Shown here piece by piece: positions 25,075 through 33,126 of a stretch of DNA of 45,650 nucleotides. The stretch's first letter is position 1. Each line of letters opens with the position of its first letter. The stretch spans positions 1-45,650 of the forward strand of contig CASECT010000051.1 of NCBI GenBank assembly GCA_949286525.1, in the 5' to 3' direction. Source of the stretch: an uncultured Eubacteriales bacterium (GTDB lineage Bacteria; Bacillota; Clostridia; Lachnospirales; Lachnospiraceae). The notes below the pieces were generated by a model. The model was not told the origin of the DNA and made no database searches. It worked only from the letters and a program-made list of their open reading frames with translations. The position numbers were made by a program, and so were the translations under genes.

Positions 25075-25929
25075 ATGGAATTTCAATGGTATCCCGGTCA
25101 TATGACAAAGGCAAAGCGGCAGATGCAGGAGGATATCCGGCTGATCGATCTGGTTATCGAACTTCTGGACGCGAGAATTCCAAAGAGCAGCCGCAATCCG
25201 GACATCGATGCACTTGGACAGGGCAAGTATCGTCTGATTCTTCTGAATAAGGCAGATCTTGCGGATGAGCAGAGCAACCGTTTATGGAAAATGTATTTTG
25301 AAGAGAAGGGCTTCGGCGTGGCTGTTCTGGACTCCAGGAGCCGCGGCGGAATGAAAAACGTGTCGGGAATTATTTCCCGTCTCTGTACCGAGAAAACCGA
25401 ACGAGACAGGAAACGCGGCATCAAAAACAGGCCGATTCGGGCCATGGTGGTAGGAATTCCGAACGTGGGAAAATCCACGTTTATCAATTCCTTTGCCGGC
25501 AGAGCCTGCGCGAAAACCGGGAATAAGCCCGGTGTAACCAAGGGAAAACAGTGGATTCGTCTGAATAAAAATGTGGAGCTTCTGGACACGCCGGGGATTT
25601 TGTGGCCGAAATTTGAAGATCCTCAGGCAGGCTTGCATCTGGCCTGCATCGGCGCGATCAGAGATGAGGTTCTCTCGCCGGAGGAGCTGGCAATGGAGCT
25701 GATGCGGCTTCTGCTCGCTGTCCGTCCGGGAATCCTCACGGAACGCTATCAGATTGCGGAGGACGGGGATCTGTCCCGGATGCTGGAGGAGATCGCGAAA
25801 AACAGGAACTGCGTCAAGAAGGGAAACGTCCCGGATTTGGGCAGGGCCGCAGCGCTTTTGCTGGACGAATTCCGAAGCGGAAGGCTGGGAAGAATTACTC
25901 TGGAAATTCCGGAGGATAAAGAGGTATAG
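25075..25929 (+). CDS. rbgA: Ribosome biogenesis GTPase RbgA (YlqF)
   Basis: RbgA acts late in 50S assembly. The 284-residue protein begins with FQWYPGHMTKAKRQM, the family start, and has a circularly permuted GTPase: the G4 motif NKAD (58-61) comes before G1 GIPNVGKS (127-134) and G3 DTPG. A helical RNA-binding tail ends the protein. ATG at 25075 or GTG at 25072 would both fit the GGAGG site at 25061; ATG is chosen for similarity to relatives. Confidence 0.95.
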   Translation: MEFQWYPGHMTKAKRQMQEDIRLIDLVIELLDARIPKSSRNPDIDALGQGKYRLILLNKADLADEQSNRLWKMYFEEKGFGVAVLDSRSRGGMKNVSGIISRLCTEKTERDRKRGIKNRPIRAMVVGIPNVGKSTFINSFAGRACAKTGNKPGVTKGKQWIRLNKNVELLDTPGILWPKFEDPQAGLHLACIGAIRDEVLSPEELAMELMRLLLAVRPGILTERYQIAEDGDLSRMLEEIAKNRNCVKKGNVPDLGRAAALLLDEFRSGRLGRITLEIPEDKEV

Positions 25930-25930
25930 C

Positions 25931-26515
25931 ATGAGTGAGCAGGAAATAAACGGTAATGTAGAGAAGGAAGAGAAAAAGAGAGGAGCCCTGCGGGAGGTTC
26001 TGTCCATGATCGGATGGATCCTTTTCATCTTCTGTCTGGTGTTTCTGGTTACCACCTATGTTGGGCAGAGAACCAGAGTGGAGGGGCATTCCATGGAGCC
26101 GGCCTTGTCGGACGGCGACAACCTGATTGTGGATAAGATCTCCTATCGCTTTCACGATCCGGAACGCTTTGACATTATCATTTTTCCCTATCAATGGGAG
26201 TCGAACACTTACTATATCAAGCGTATTATCGGCCTTCCGGGAGAGACGATACAGATTGACGATGAGGGAAATATCTATATTGACGGCGAAGTGCTTCGGG
26301 AGAATTACGGGTTGGAGAGAATTCAAAATCCCGGCCTGGCGCGGGAGCCTGTTACCCTCGGAGAGGATGAATACTTTGTCCTGGGAGATAACCGGAACAA
26401 CAGTACCGACAGCCGTTTTGCCGAGGTTGGCGTCATCCACAGGGATGATATTGTTGGCCGGGCATGGGTGCGTATCTATCCTTTTGACAGCATCGGAGTG
26501 ATACGGCATCAGTAG
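25931..26515 (+). CDS. lepB: Type I signal peptidase (second of two)
   Basis: This is another membrane leader peptidase, of 194 residues. A charged cytoplasmic N-terminus precedes a transmembrane helix (about 24-44), then catalytic S54 (GHSMEP) and K97 (YIKRIIGLPGE), and the box LGDNRNNSTDSRF. It differs clearly from the first copy in its N-terminus and substrate-binding strands, so this is an old duplication rather than a recent one. The start is one base after the rbgA stop, indicating coupled translation. Confidence 0.93.
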   Translation: MSEQEINGNVEKEEKKRGALREVLSMIGWILFIFCLVFLVTTYVGQRTRVEGHSMEPALSDGDNLIVDKISYRFHDPERFDIIIFPYQWESNTYYIKRIIGLPGETIQIDDEGNIYIDGEVLRENYGLERIQNPGLAREPVTLGEDEYFVLGDNRNNSTDSRFAEVGVIHRDDIVGRAWVRIYPFDSIGVIRHQ

Positions 26516-26558
26516 GCGCACTACCTGCGGATTTGCCGGTGGGCAGGGAGGAAAACAT

Positions 26559-27329
26559 ATGGCGGAGGAAAAGAAAATCAAAGAGATTCGCGCGGAATAC
26601 GACTCCTACGGGGAGGACATGCTGCCTTCCTTCATTGAGGAGTATCTTGCGGACGGGCGGCCCGGCGTATCCAAGCTGATCGACCAGGCCCAGAGAAGAC
26701 TGGAGCGGCTTCGGCTGGAACGGGAACGCACCGAGAAACTGAAGGAATATGAGCGGCGCTACAGCGGGCAGTATCATCATATCTGCGGGATTGACGAGGT
26801 GGGACGCGGACCGCTGGCAGGCCCGGTGGTAGCTGCCGCCGTTATTTTGCCGGAAAACTGCGATATTCTTTACATTAATGATTCCAAGAAACTGACCGCC
26901 GCAAAACGGGAAGAACTCTATGACATCATTATGGAGAAGGCGGTAGCTGTGGGGATTGGTATGGCATCTTGTGATCGGATCGATGAGATCAACATTCTCC
27001 AGGCTACTTACGAGGCCATGCGTCAGGCCATCGGGAAGCTTGCCACACCGCCGGATCTTCTCCTGAACGACGCGGTAACCATTCCCGGGGTGGATATCCG
27101 GCAGGTGCCCATTATCAAAGGAGATGCCAAGAGCATTTCCATCGGAGCCGCCAGCATTATTGCCAAGGTAACCAGAGACCGGCTCATGGAGGAGTATGAT
27201 CCTATTCTACCGGAATACGGTTTCGCGAAAAATAAGGGATACGGAACGCCGGAACATATTGCCGCGCTGAAGAAATACGGTCCTTCTCCGATACACCGGA
27301 GCAGTTTTATCGGAAATTTTGTTTCCTGA
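26559..27329 (+). CDS. rnhB: Ribonuclease HII
   Basis: RNase HII removes single ribonucleotides and RNA primers from DNA. The 256-residue protein has an N-terminal helical extension of about 70 residues, as in Bacillus, then the catalytic D79/E80 in CGIDEVGRGPLAGPVVAAAV. Further acidic residues lie in LLNDAV and KVTRDRLM, and the tail is HRSSFIGNFV. GGGAGG precedes the ATG. It could help repair ribonucleotides inserted by replication. Confidence 0.96.
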   Translation: MAEEKKIKEIRAEYDSYGEDMLPSFIEEYLADGRPGVSKLIDQAQRRLERLRLERERTEKLKEYERRYSGQYHHICGIDEVGRGPLAGPVVAAAVILPENCDILYINDSKKLTAAKREELYDIIMEKAVAVGIGMASCDRIDEINILQATYEAMRQAIGKLATPPDLLLNDAVTIPGVDIRQVPIIKGDAKSISIGAASIIAKVTRDRLMEEYDPILPEYGFAKNKGYGTPEHIAALKKYGPSPIHRSSFIGNFVS

Positions 27330-27361
27330 GAGGAAAAACAGCCGAAAGAAAAGGGGAGACG

Positions 27362-27724
27362 ATGGCGGAGAGAAACAGACGGGCTCTGGGTAAGGAAAAA
27401 GAACTTCTGGCGGCAGACTGGATGAAGGGGCATGGCTATGAAATCCTGGAGATGAATTACCGCTGTCGGCAGGGCGAGGTGGATATTGTGGCAAGGGACG
27501 GCGCCTGTCTGGTCTTTGCCGAGGTAAAGTACCGCAGAGACGCTGGAGCCGGTTATCCGGCGGAGGCGGTGGATGTGCGCAAACAGCGTCGGATTTCCTA
27601 TGCGGCCCGGCACTATATGATGCGGCATGGTATAGGAGAGCATATGCCAGTGCGTTTTGATGTGATTGCTATCCTCGGAGAGCAGATTACAGTTATCGCC
27701 AATGCTTTTTGTATTTCAGATTAG
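27362..27724 (+). CDS. yraN: YraN/UPF0102 family nuclease-fold protein
   Basis: This 120-residue protein has the UPF0102 order LGKEKELLAADWMKGHGYEILEMNYRC, GEVDIVARDG and FAEVKYR, which form the E...D...ExK core of a PD-(D/E)xK nuclease fold. Members are often encoded beside rnhB, as here; the physiological substrate is not established. GGGGAGACG precedes the start. Confidence 0.92.
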   Translation: MAERNRRALGKEKELLAADWMKGHGYEILEMNYRCRQGEVDIVARDGACLVFAEVKYRRDAGAGYPAEAVDVRKQRRISYAARHYMMRHGIGEHMPVRFDVIAILGEQITVIANAFCISD

Positions 27725-27742
27725 AGGATTTCGGAGCGAAGC

Positions 27743-28603
27743 ATGATATATAAAAATCAGGAAAAAATATTGGAAGAGAAGATATACGAGGCGAAGGAGG
27801 GGAGGGGACTTCCCCTCCTGACCTTTTCTCTGCTGGAGAAGATTCCAGGAATCCGGCATTGTTTTACCACGCGGGACGGAGGCATCAGCGAGGGAATGTT
27901 TCGCAGTCTGAATCTGAGTTTTACCAGAGGGGATGATGGGGAGGCGGTACTGGAAAATTACCGCCGGGTGGCATCGGCTATGGGAACGGATATCACGCAG
28001 GTGGTAACCAGTGATCAGACCCACACCACGAACATTCGTCTGGTTGGAGAGGAGGACGCAGGCAAAGGCGTAGTCCGGCCCCGGGATTATCAGGATGTGG
28101 ACGGACTGATAACCGATACGCCGGGACTTCTTCTGGCGGCTTTTTTTGCGGACTGCGTTCCCCTGTACATGGTGGATCCCCATCACGGGGCGATTGGACT
28201 TTTTCATTCCGGATGGCGTGGAACCGCGGAGCGGATGGGAGAGAAGGGTGTAAAAGCCATGGCGGATGCCTTCGGCAGCCGGCCAAAGGATCTGGTCTGC
28301 GCCATCGGGCCCTCCATCTGCGGGGACTGCTATCAGATCGGAGAGGATGTGGCGGAGATTTTTGCGGAGCGGTTTTCAGACTGCCGCGGACAGATTATCC
28401 GCAGAGATGAGAGGGGCGATATCTACCTGGATCTGTGGCAGGCAAATCTTCAGATACTGCTGGAGGCGGGGGTGCCGGAAAATCAGATTGCTGTGACCAA
28501 TCTCTGCACCTGCTGCAATCCGGAGGAGCTCTTTTCCCATCGGGCTTCGGGAGGAAAGAGAGGGAACCTTGGGGCTTTTCTGATGCTTATCCCCGAGGAG
28601 TGA
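27743..28603 (+). CDS. pgeF: Laccase-domain protein YfiH/PgeF (peptidoglycan editing factor)
   Basis: The 286-residue protein belongs to the multicopper-oxidase-like family PF02578 (YfiH). Metal ligands are visible in SDQTHTTN, ADCVPLYMVD and LFHSGWRGT. Members have been reported as polyphenol oxidases, purine nucleoside phosphorylases or peptidoglycan editing factors; the sequence alone does not say which applies. C-terminal motif NLCTCCNPEELFSHRASGGKRG is typical. A 30-residue N-terminal lead precedes the domain. Confidence 0.88.
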   Translation: MIYKNQEKILEEKIYEAKEGRGLPLLTFSLLEKIPGIRHCFTTRDGGISEGMFRSLNLSFTRGDDGEAVLENYRRVASAMGTDITQVVTSDQTHTTNIRLVGEEDAGKGVVRPRDYQDVDGLITDTPGLLLAAFFADCVPLYMVDPHHGAIGLFHSGWRGTAERMGEKGVKAMADAFGSRPKDLVCAIGPSICGDCYQIGEDVAEIFAERFSDCRGQIIRRDERGDIYLDLWQANLQILLEAGVPENQIAVTNLCTCCNPEELFSHRASGGKRGNLGAFLMLIPEE

Positions 28604-28666
28604 TGTTCTGCAGAGGAAGGAAACGGCAAACAAATCGAAAGTAACGGCAGAATCAGGGAGGAAGGT

Positions 28667-29983
28667 ATGGGAGAGATTTCACATCAGATCGCGGAAGTGG
28701 CAGAAAACAGCATAGGGGCCCGGGCGGGACTTCGCCCCGGGGATATCATTCTGGAGATGAACGGCGCGAAAATCCGGGATATCTTTGACTATCATTACTA
28801 TTCAGATGATGAAGTGGTGGATATCAAGGTGCAGGGGCCGGATGGCGGTACCCGTATCTGCCATGTGGAGAAGGGGATCGGGCAGGATTTGGGAATTACC
28901 TTTGAAAACGGCCTGATGGACGACTATCGCTCCTGCCATAACCAGTGTATTTTCTGTTTCATTGATCAGATGCCGCCGGGAATGCGGGATACCCTGTATT
29001 TCAAGGACGATGACACCAGGCTCTCTTTTCTTCAGGGAAATTATGTGACGCTGACCAACATCAGCGAGGATGATATGAGCCGGATCATTTCCTACCATCT
29101 GGCGCCCATTAATATTTCCGTGCACACCACAAATCCGCAGCTGCGGTGTCAGATGCTTCACAACCGGTTCGCCGGGGATATTCTGGACAAGATCCGTATG
29201 CTTTCTGACGCGGGAATTGAGATGAATGCTCAGATTGTTCTGTGCAAAGGGATCAATGACGGCCGGGAACTGGAGCGGACCATAGGCGATCTCCTGGAGT
29301 TTTATCCGTTTATGCAGAGTCTTTCTGTGGTGCCGGTGGGACTGACAAAGTACCGGGAGGGCCTTTACCCGCTGGAACCTTTTGCCGGGGATGACGCGAA
29401 AGAGGTACTGGGGATCATAAGAAAATGGCAGGATATCAGCAGGGAAAAGAACGGCGTCCGCTTTGTGCAGGCCTCCGATGAGTGGTATCTGCTGGCCGGG
29501 GAGTCCCTGCCTTCGGCGGAGACCTATGACGGTTATCTGCAGCTGGAAAACGGCGTGGGAATGCTGCGGCTGCTGATGGATGAGTTTGACGAAGCACTGA
29601 AAAAAAGCCGCCGAAGACCCTTTATGCGAAAGAGAGAGATCTCCCTGGCCACGGGATACCTGGCGGCTCCTTTTATTGAAGAGATGTGCGGGCGGCTGAA
29701 GGAGAAATTCCCGAGGGTTACTACACACGTTTACGCTATAAGGAATGATTTTTTCGGAGAGAAGATCACAGTCTCCGGTCTGATTACAGGACAGGATCTT
29801 ATAGCCCAGTTGAAGGAGAAAAATCTCGGAGAACGGTTGCTTCTTCCGCAGAATATGCTGCGCTGTGGAGAGGAGGTTTTTCTGGATGACCTGACGCTTA
29901 CGCAGCTAAAAAAATCTTTACAAGTACAGGTAGATATTGTAAAATCAAGCGGACAAGATTTTGTGGATTGTATACTGAATTGA
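28667..29983 (+). CDS. DUF512 protein with PDZ and radical-SAM-like Fe-S domains
   Basis: The 438 residues begin with a PDZ-like domain (about 1-60, [20 protein letters not shown]). A cysteine triad C90-x3-C94-x2-C97 (CHNQCIFCF) of the radical-SAM type follows, with a TIM-barrel-like middle and a C-terminal DUF512 region (PF04459). The family is widespread in Clostridia and cyanobacteria, yet its substrate is unknown. It is preceded by GGGAGGAAGG and followed 20 bases later by der, an arrangement that could suggest a link to ribosome or tRNA work, though that is inference. Confidence 0.88.
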   Translation: MGEISHQIAEVAENSIGARAGLRPGDIILEMNGAKIRDIFDYHYYSDDEVVDIKVQGPDGGTRICHVEKGIGQDLGITFENGLMDDYRSCHNQCIFCFIDQMPPGMRDTLYFKDDDTRLSFLQGNYVTLTNISEDDMSRIISYHLAPINISVHTTNPQLRCQMLHNRFAGDILDKIRMLSDAGIEMNAQIVLCKGINDGRELERTIGDLLEFYPFMQSLSVVPVGLTKYREGLYPLEPFAGDDAKEVLGIIRKWQDISREKNGVRFVQASDEWYLLAGESLPSAETYDGYLQLENGVGMLRLLMDEFDEALKKSRRRPFMRKREISLATGYLAAPFIEEMCGRLKEKFPRVTTHVYAIRNDFFGEKITVSGLITGQDLIAQLKEKNLGERLLLPQNMLRCGEEVFLDDLTLTQLKKSLQVQVDIVKSSGQDFVDCILN

Positions 29984-30003
29984 CGGGGGAGATGGAGGTA
30001 ACT

Positions 30004-31326
30004 ATGAGCAAACCAGTGGTGGCCATTGTCGGCAGACCGAACGTGGGAAAATCTACGCTATTTAACGCTCTGGCGGGAGAGCGGATTTCCATTGTGAAGG
30101 ATACGCCCGGCGTTACCAGAGACCGGATTTATGCTGATGTCTCCTGGCTGGATCACGATTTTACCATTATAGATACCGGCGGAATTGAGCCGGATTCCAA
30201 GGATGTCATCCTCTCCCAGATGCGGGAGCAGGCACAGATTGCCATGGATACGGCAGATGTGATTATATTCCTGACAGATGTGCGTCAGGGGCTGCTCGAC
30301 GCGGATTCCAAGGTGGCAGATATGCTGCGGCGTTCCAGGAAGCCGGTGCTTCTGGTGGTCAACAAGGTGGACAGTTTCGACAAATATATGACGGAAGTCT
30401 ATGAATTCTATAATCTGGGCATCGGAGAACCGATCCCTATTTCCTCGGCTTCCCGGCTGGGCCTGGGAGACATGCTGGATGCCCTGGTTGCCCATTTCCC
30501 TTCCCGCCAGACGTCGGAGGAAGAGGAAGAAATCCCGCGGATCGCGGTAGTAGGAAAACCGAATGTAGGAAAATCCTCTCTGATCAATAAACTGACCGGA
30601 GAGAACCGTGCCATTGTATCGGACATTGCGGGTACAACCAGGGACGCTATCGACACGAAAGTAAAATATCACGGTAAAGAATACATTTTTGTGGATACGG
30701 CGGGTTTACGAAGAAAGAGCAAGGTTAAAGAGGAACTGGAACGATTTTCCATTATCCGGGCAGTGGCGGCTGTGGAAAAGGCGGATGTGGTTATCGTAAT
30801 GATAGACGCCACCGAGGGCGTTACCGAGCAGGACGCGAAGATTGCCGGTATTGCTCATGACAGGGGCAAGGGCATCATTGTGGCGGTCAACAAGTGGGAT
30901 GCCGTAGAGAAGGATGACAGGACCATGTATCGTCAGAGGGAGAAAATCCGACAGGTATTGAGTTTCATGCCCTATGCGGAGATTCTGTTTATATCGGTTA
31001 AGACTTCACAGCGTCTTCAGAAAATATTTGAGACGATCGACGTTGTGCTGGAAAACAATTCTATGCGGGTGGCTACCGGCGTCCTGAACGAGATTGTGTC
31101 GGAGGCCGTAGCGATGCAGCAGCCCCCTTCTGACAAGGGAAAAAGACTGAAAATCTTTTATGTGACGCAGGTGGCGGTCAAACCGCCTACTTTTGTGATT
31201 TTTGTCAACGACAAGGAACTGATGCACTTTTCGTATGTGCGGTATCTGGAAAACCGTATCCGTGACACCTTTGGTTTCGCGGGTACCGCACTGAAATTTA
31301 TTGTGCGGGAAAGGAAGGAAGGATGA
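30004..31326 (+). CDS. der: Ribosome-assembly GTPase Der (EngA)
   Basis: Der has two tandem GTPase domains and is essential for 50S maturation. The 440-residue protein shows GRPNVGKS at 10-17 and GKPNVGKSS from about 184, each with DTAG/DTGG and NKxD motifs, then a C-terminal KH-like domain (about 350-440). ATG at 30004 is chosen because GGAGG (29995-29999) stands before it. Its stop overlaps the plsY start as ATGA. Confidence 0.97.
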   Translation: MSKPVVAIVGRPNVGKSTLFNALAGERISIVKDTPGVTRDRIYADVSWLDHDFTIIDTGGIEPDSKDVILSQMREQAQIAMDTADVIIFLTDVRQGLLDADSKVADMLRRSRKPVLLVVNKVDSFDKYMTEVYEFYNLGIGEPIPISSASRLGLGDMLDALVAHFPSRQTSEEEEEIPRIAVVGKPNVGKSSLINKLTGENRAIVSDIAGTTRDAIDTKVKYHGKEYIFVDTAGLRRKSKVKEELERFSIIRAVAAVEKADVVIVMIDATEGVTEQDAKIAGIAHDRGKGIIVAVNKWDAVEKDDRTMYRQREKIRQVLSFMPYAEILFISVKTSQRLQKIFETIDVVLENNSMRVATGVLNEIVSEAVAMQQPPSDKGKRLKIFYVTQVAVKPPTFVIFVNDKELMHFSYVRYLENRIRDTFGFAGTALKFIVRERKEG

Positions 31327-31970
31327 TGCTGACAGCCAGAGTTGTTTCCCTGCTGATCGGTTATGTTTTCGGAATGTTCGTTTCCGGCTTTTTTCTCGGA
31401 AAATCCAAGCATGTGGACCTGAGAAAAAGAGGAAGCGGAAATGTGGGAACTACAAATACTGCGAGAGTGCTGGGACTGAAATACGGAGCTATCACGCTGC
31501 TGTGTGACTGTTTGAAACCGGTGCTGGCTTCCCTGGTGGTCTGGTTGATTTTTGGCCGCTCGCACGCTGATCAGATTCGTCTGCTGATTCTGTACGCATC
31601 CTTCGGGGCGGTGTTGGGCCATGATTTTCCCGCTTTTATGAAATTCAGGGGTGGAAAGGGCGTGGCCGCCAGTGTCGGTTTGATCCTGCTGTGTTTTCCC
31701 CAGGCCTTTCCCGTATGCGCCGTACTTTTCTTTTCGGCGGTGGGGATAACAAAATATGTTTCGCTGGGATCGATTTTGGCGGCGGTGGGACTCGGTGTTC
31801 AGGCGATCGTCATGGGATATCTCGGGTGGCTTTCTTATCCGGCGGAAAACGTCGTAGAGGCGGTTGCGATCGCCGAGGTAGTTTCCATTTTGGTTATTCT
31901 TTTACATAGAAGCAATATTTCCCGACTGCGGAGCGGGACAGAAAACAAGTTTTCACTGCATAGAAAGTAG
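31323..31970 (+). CDS. plsY: Glycerol-3-phosphate acyltransferase PlsY
   Basis: PlsY is a membrane enzyme that transfers the acyl group from PlsX-made acyl phosphate to glycerol 3-phosphate. The 215 residues have about five membrane helices and the conserved loops [17 protein letters not shown] and [17 protein letters not shown] that bind substrate. The ATG at 31323 overlaps the der stop; ATG at 31326 is an equal alternative. gpsA, which makes its glycerol 3-phosphate substrate, starts 9 bases later. Confidence 0.96.
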   Translation: MMLTARVVSLLIGYVFGMFVSGFFLGKSKHVDLRKRGSGNVGTTNTARVLGLKYGAITLLCDCLKPVLASLVVWLIFGRSHADQIRLLILYASFGAVLGHDFPAFMKFRGGKGVAASVGLILLCFPQAFPVCAVLFFSAVGITKYVSLGSILAAVGLGVQAIVMGYLGWLSYPAENVVEAVAIAEVVSILVILLHRSNISRLRSGTENKFSLHRK

Positions 31971-31979
31971 GAGGCTGTC

Positions 31980-32987
31980 ATGGCACATATAGCGGTACTT
32001 GGCGCCGGAAGTTGGGGAACAGCGCTGGCTGTTCTCCTTTGCCGTAACGGACATTCGGTCGTTTTGTGGTCCCATCGGAAGGAGCATGCTGAGAGCATGC
32101 GTCAGAACGGTATCAATGAAAGGAGTTTTCCGGGTATTCGGCTACCGGAGTCTCTGACATACACAGGGGATATCAAGGAGGCGGTATCCGGGCGGGAGAT
32201 CGTTCTCTTTGTGGTGCCCTCCACGGCGTTGCGAGAGACGGCAAAGAAGGCGGCTCCACACCTGAAAGGGGAGCAGCTGCTCTGCTGCGCCTCCAAGGGC
32301 ATCGAGGAGGGAACACTGTTGACGCAGTGCGGGATACTGGAGGAAATTCTGCCCGAAAATCCCATCAGTGTTCTGAGCGGGCCTTCTCACGCTGAGGAAG
32401 TGATCGCCGGACTGCCGACAGTGGTGGTGGCAGGTTCCGCCGAAAGGTTTGCTGCGGAGCGGATACAGGAAATCTTCATGAACCGAACCTTTCGAGTATA
32501 TACCAGCCCTGATGTGCTCGGAATTGAGATTGGTGCGGCCTTAAAGAATGTGATCGCGCTGGCAGCCGGCATGTCCGACGGTCTTGGGTATGGAGATAAC
32601 GCGAAGGCGGCCCTGATTACCAGAGGGATCAAGGAGATTTCTGCCCTGGCCGTGGCCATGGGCGGATGTCAGGAGACGTTGAGCGGTCTTGCGGGTACCG
32701 GGGATCTGATTGTTACCTGCAGCAGCCGCCACAGCCGCAATCGCAGAGCGGGTATGCTGATCGGACAGGGAATGAGCGCCAAGGAAGCCATGGAAGAGGT
32801 AAATATGGTGGTGGAGGGTGTCTATTCCACCCGTTCAGCTCTGGCGCTGGGAGAGAAATATCAGGTCTGTCTTCCTATTATCGAGCAGGTTTACGAGGTC
32901 ATTTTTTGCGGGAAAAATGTACAGCAGGCGGTAACGGAACTGATGGAGCGTGATCCGAAGGCCGAGATGGAAGCGGTCTGCTGGTAG
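31980..32987 (+). CDS. gpsA: NAD(P)-dependent glycerol-3-phosphate dehydrogenase
   Basis: GpsA reduces dihydroxyacetone phosphate to sn-glycerol 3-phosphate for phospholipid synthesis. The 335-residue protein has the Rossmann motif GAGSWGTA near residue 7, the middle motif VLSGPSHAEEV, and the catalytic lysine segment ALKNVIALAAGMSDGLGYGDNAKAAL. With plsY just before it, the two steps from triose phosphate to lysophosphatidic acid are encoded side by side. Confidence 0.97.
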   Translation: MAHIAVLGAGSWGTALAVLLCRNGHSVVLWSHRKEHAESMRQNGINERSFPGIRLPESLTYTGDIKEAVSGREIVLFVVPSTALRETAKKAAPHLKGEQLLCCASKGIEEGTLLTQCGILEEILPENPISVLSGPSHAEEVIAGLPTVVVAGSAERFAAERIQEIFMNRTFRVYTSPDVLGIEIGAALKNVIALAAGMSDGLGYGDNAKAALITRGIKEISALAVAMGGCQETLSGLAGTGDLIVTCSSRHSRNRRAGMLIGQGMSAKEAMEEVNMVVEGVYSTRSALALGEKYQVCLPIIEQVYEVIFCGKNVQQAVTELMERDPKAEMEAVCW

Positions 32988-33012
32988 AAATTTTATTTTT
33001 TGGAAATTGCCA

Positions 33013-33041
33013 TTGACTGGATGTTTTCCGAATGTTAGAAT
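33013..33041 (+). promoter_or_regulatory. nrdD promoter
   Basis: TTGACT (33013-33018), 17 bases, and an extended -10 TGtTAGAAT (33033-33041). The predicted start is near 33048, about 80 bases before the nrdD ATG. A second TATAAT (33078-33083) lies closer but lacks a -35 box. Confidence 0.7.
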
Positions 33042-33050
33042 TATTCTGGC

Positions 33051-33066
33051 GCACAATATGTTGTAC
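33051..33066 (+). promoter_or_regulatory. NrdR-type operator
   Basis: The 16-base site GCACAATATGTTGTAC is a near-palindrome resembling the NrdR box (ACAnnATATnnTGT type), which represses ribonucleotide reductase genes when dATP is high. It sits just after the predicted nrdD start, where a bound repressor would block transcription. I see only one clear copy; these boxes often come in pairs. Confidence 0.65.
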
Positions 33067-33126
33067 AAATGAAGCTGTATAATGCCAATATATGGATATA
33101 GAACGGGAAAAAGAGGGAGAAAACGG

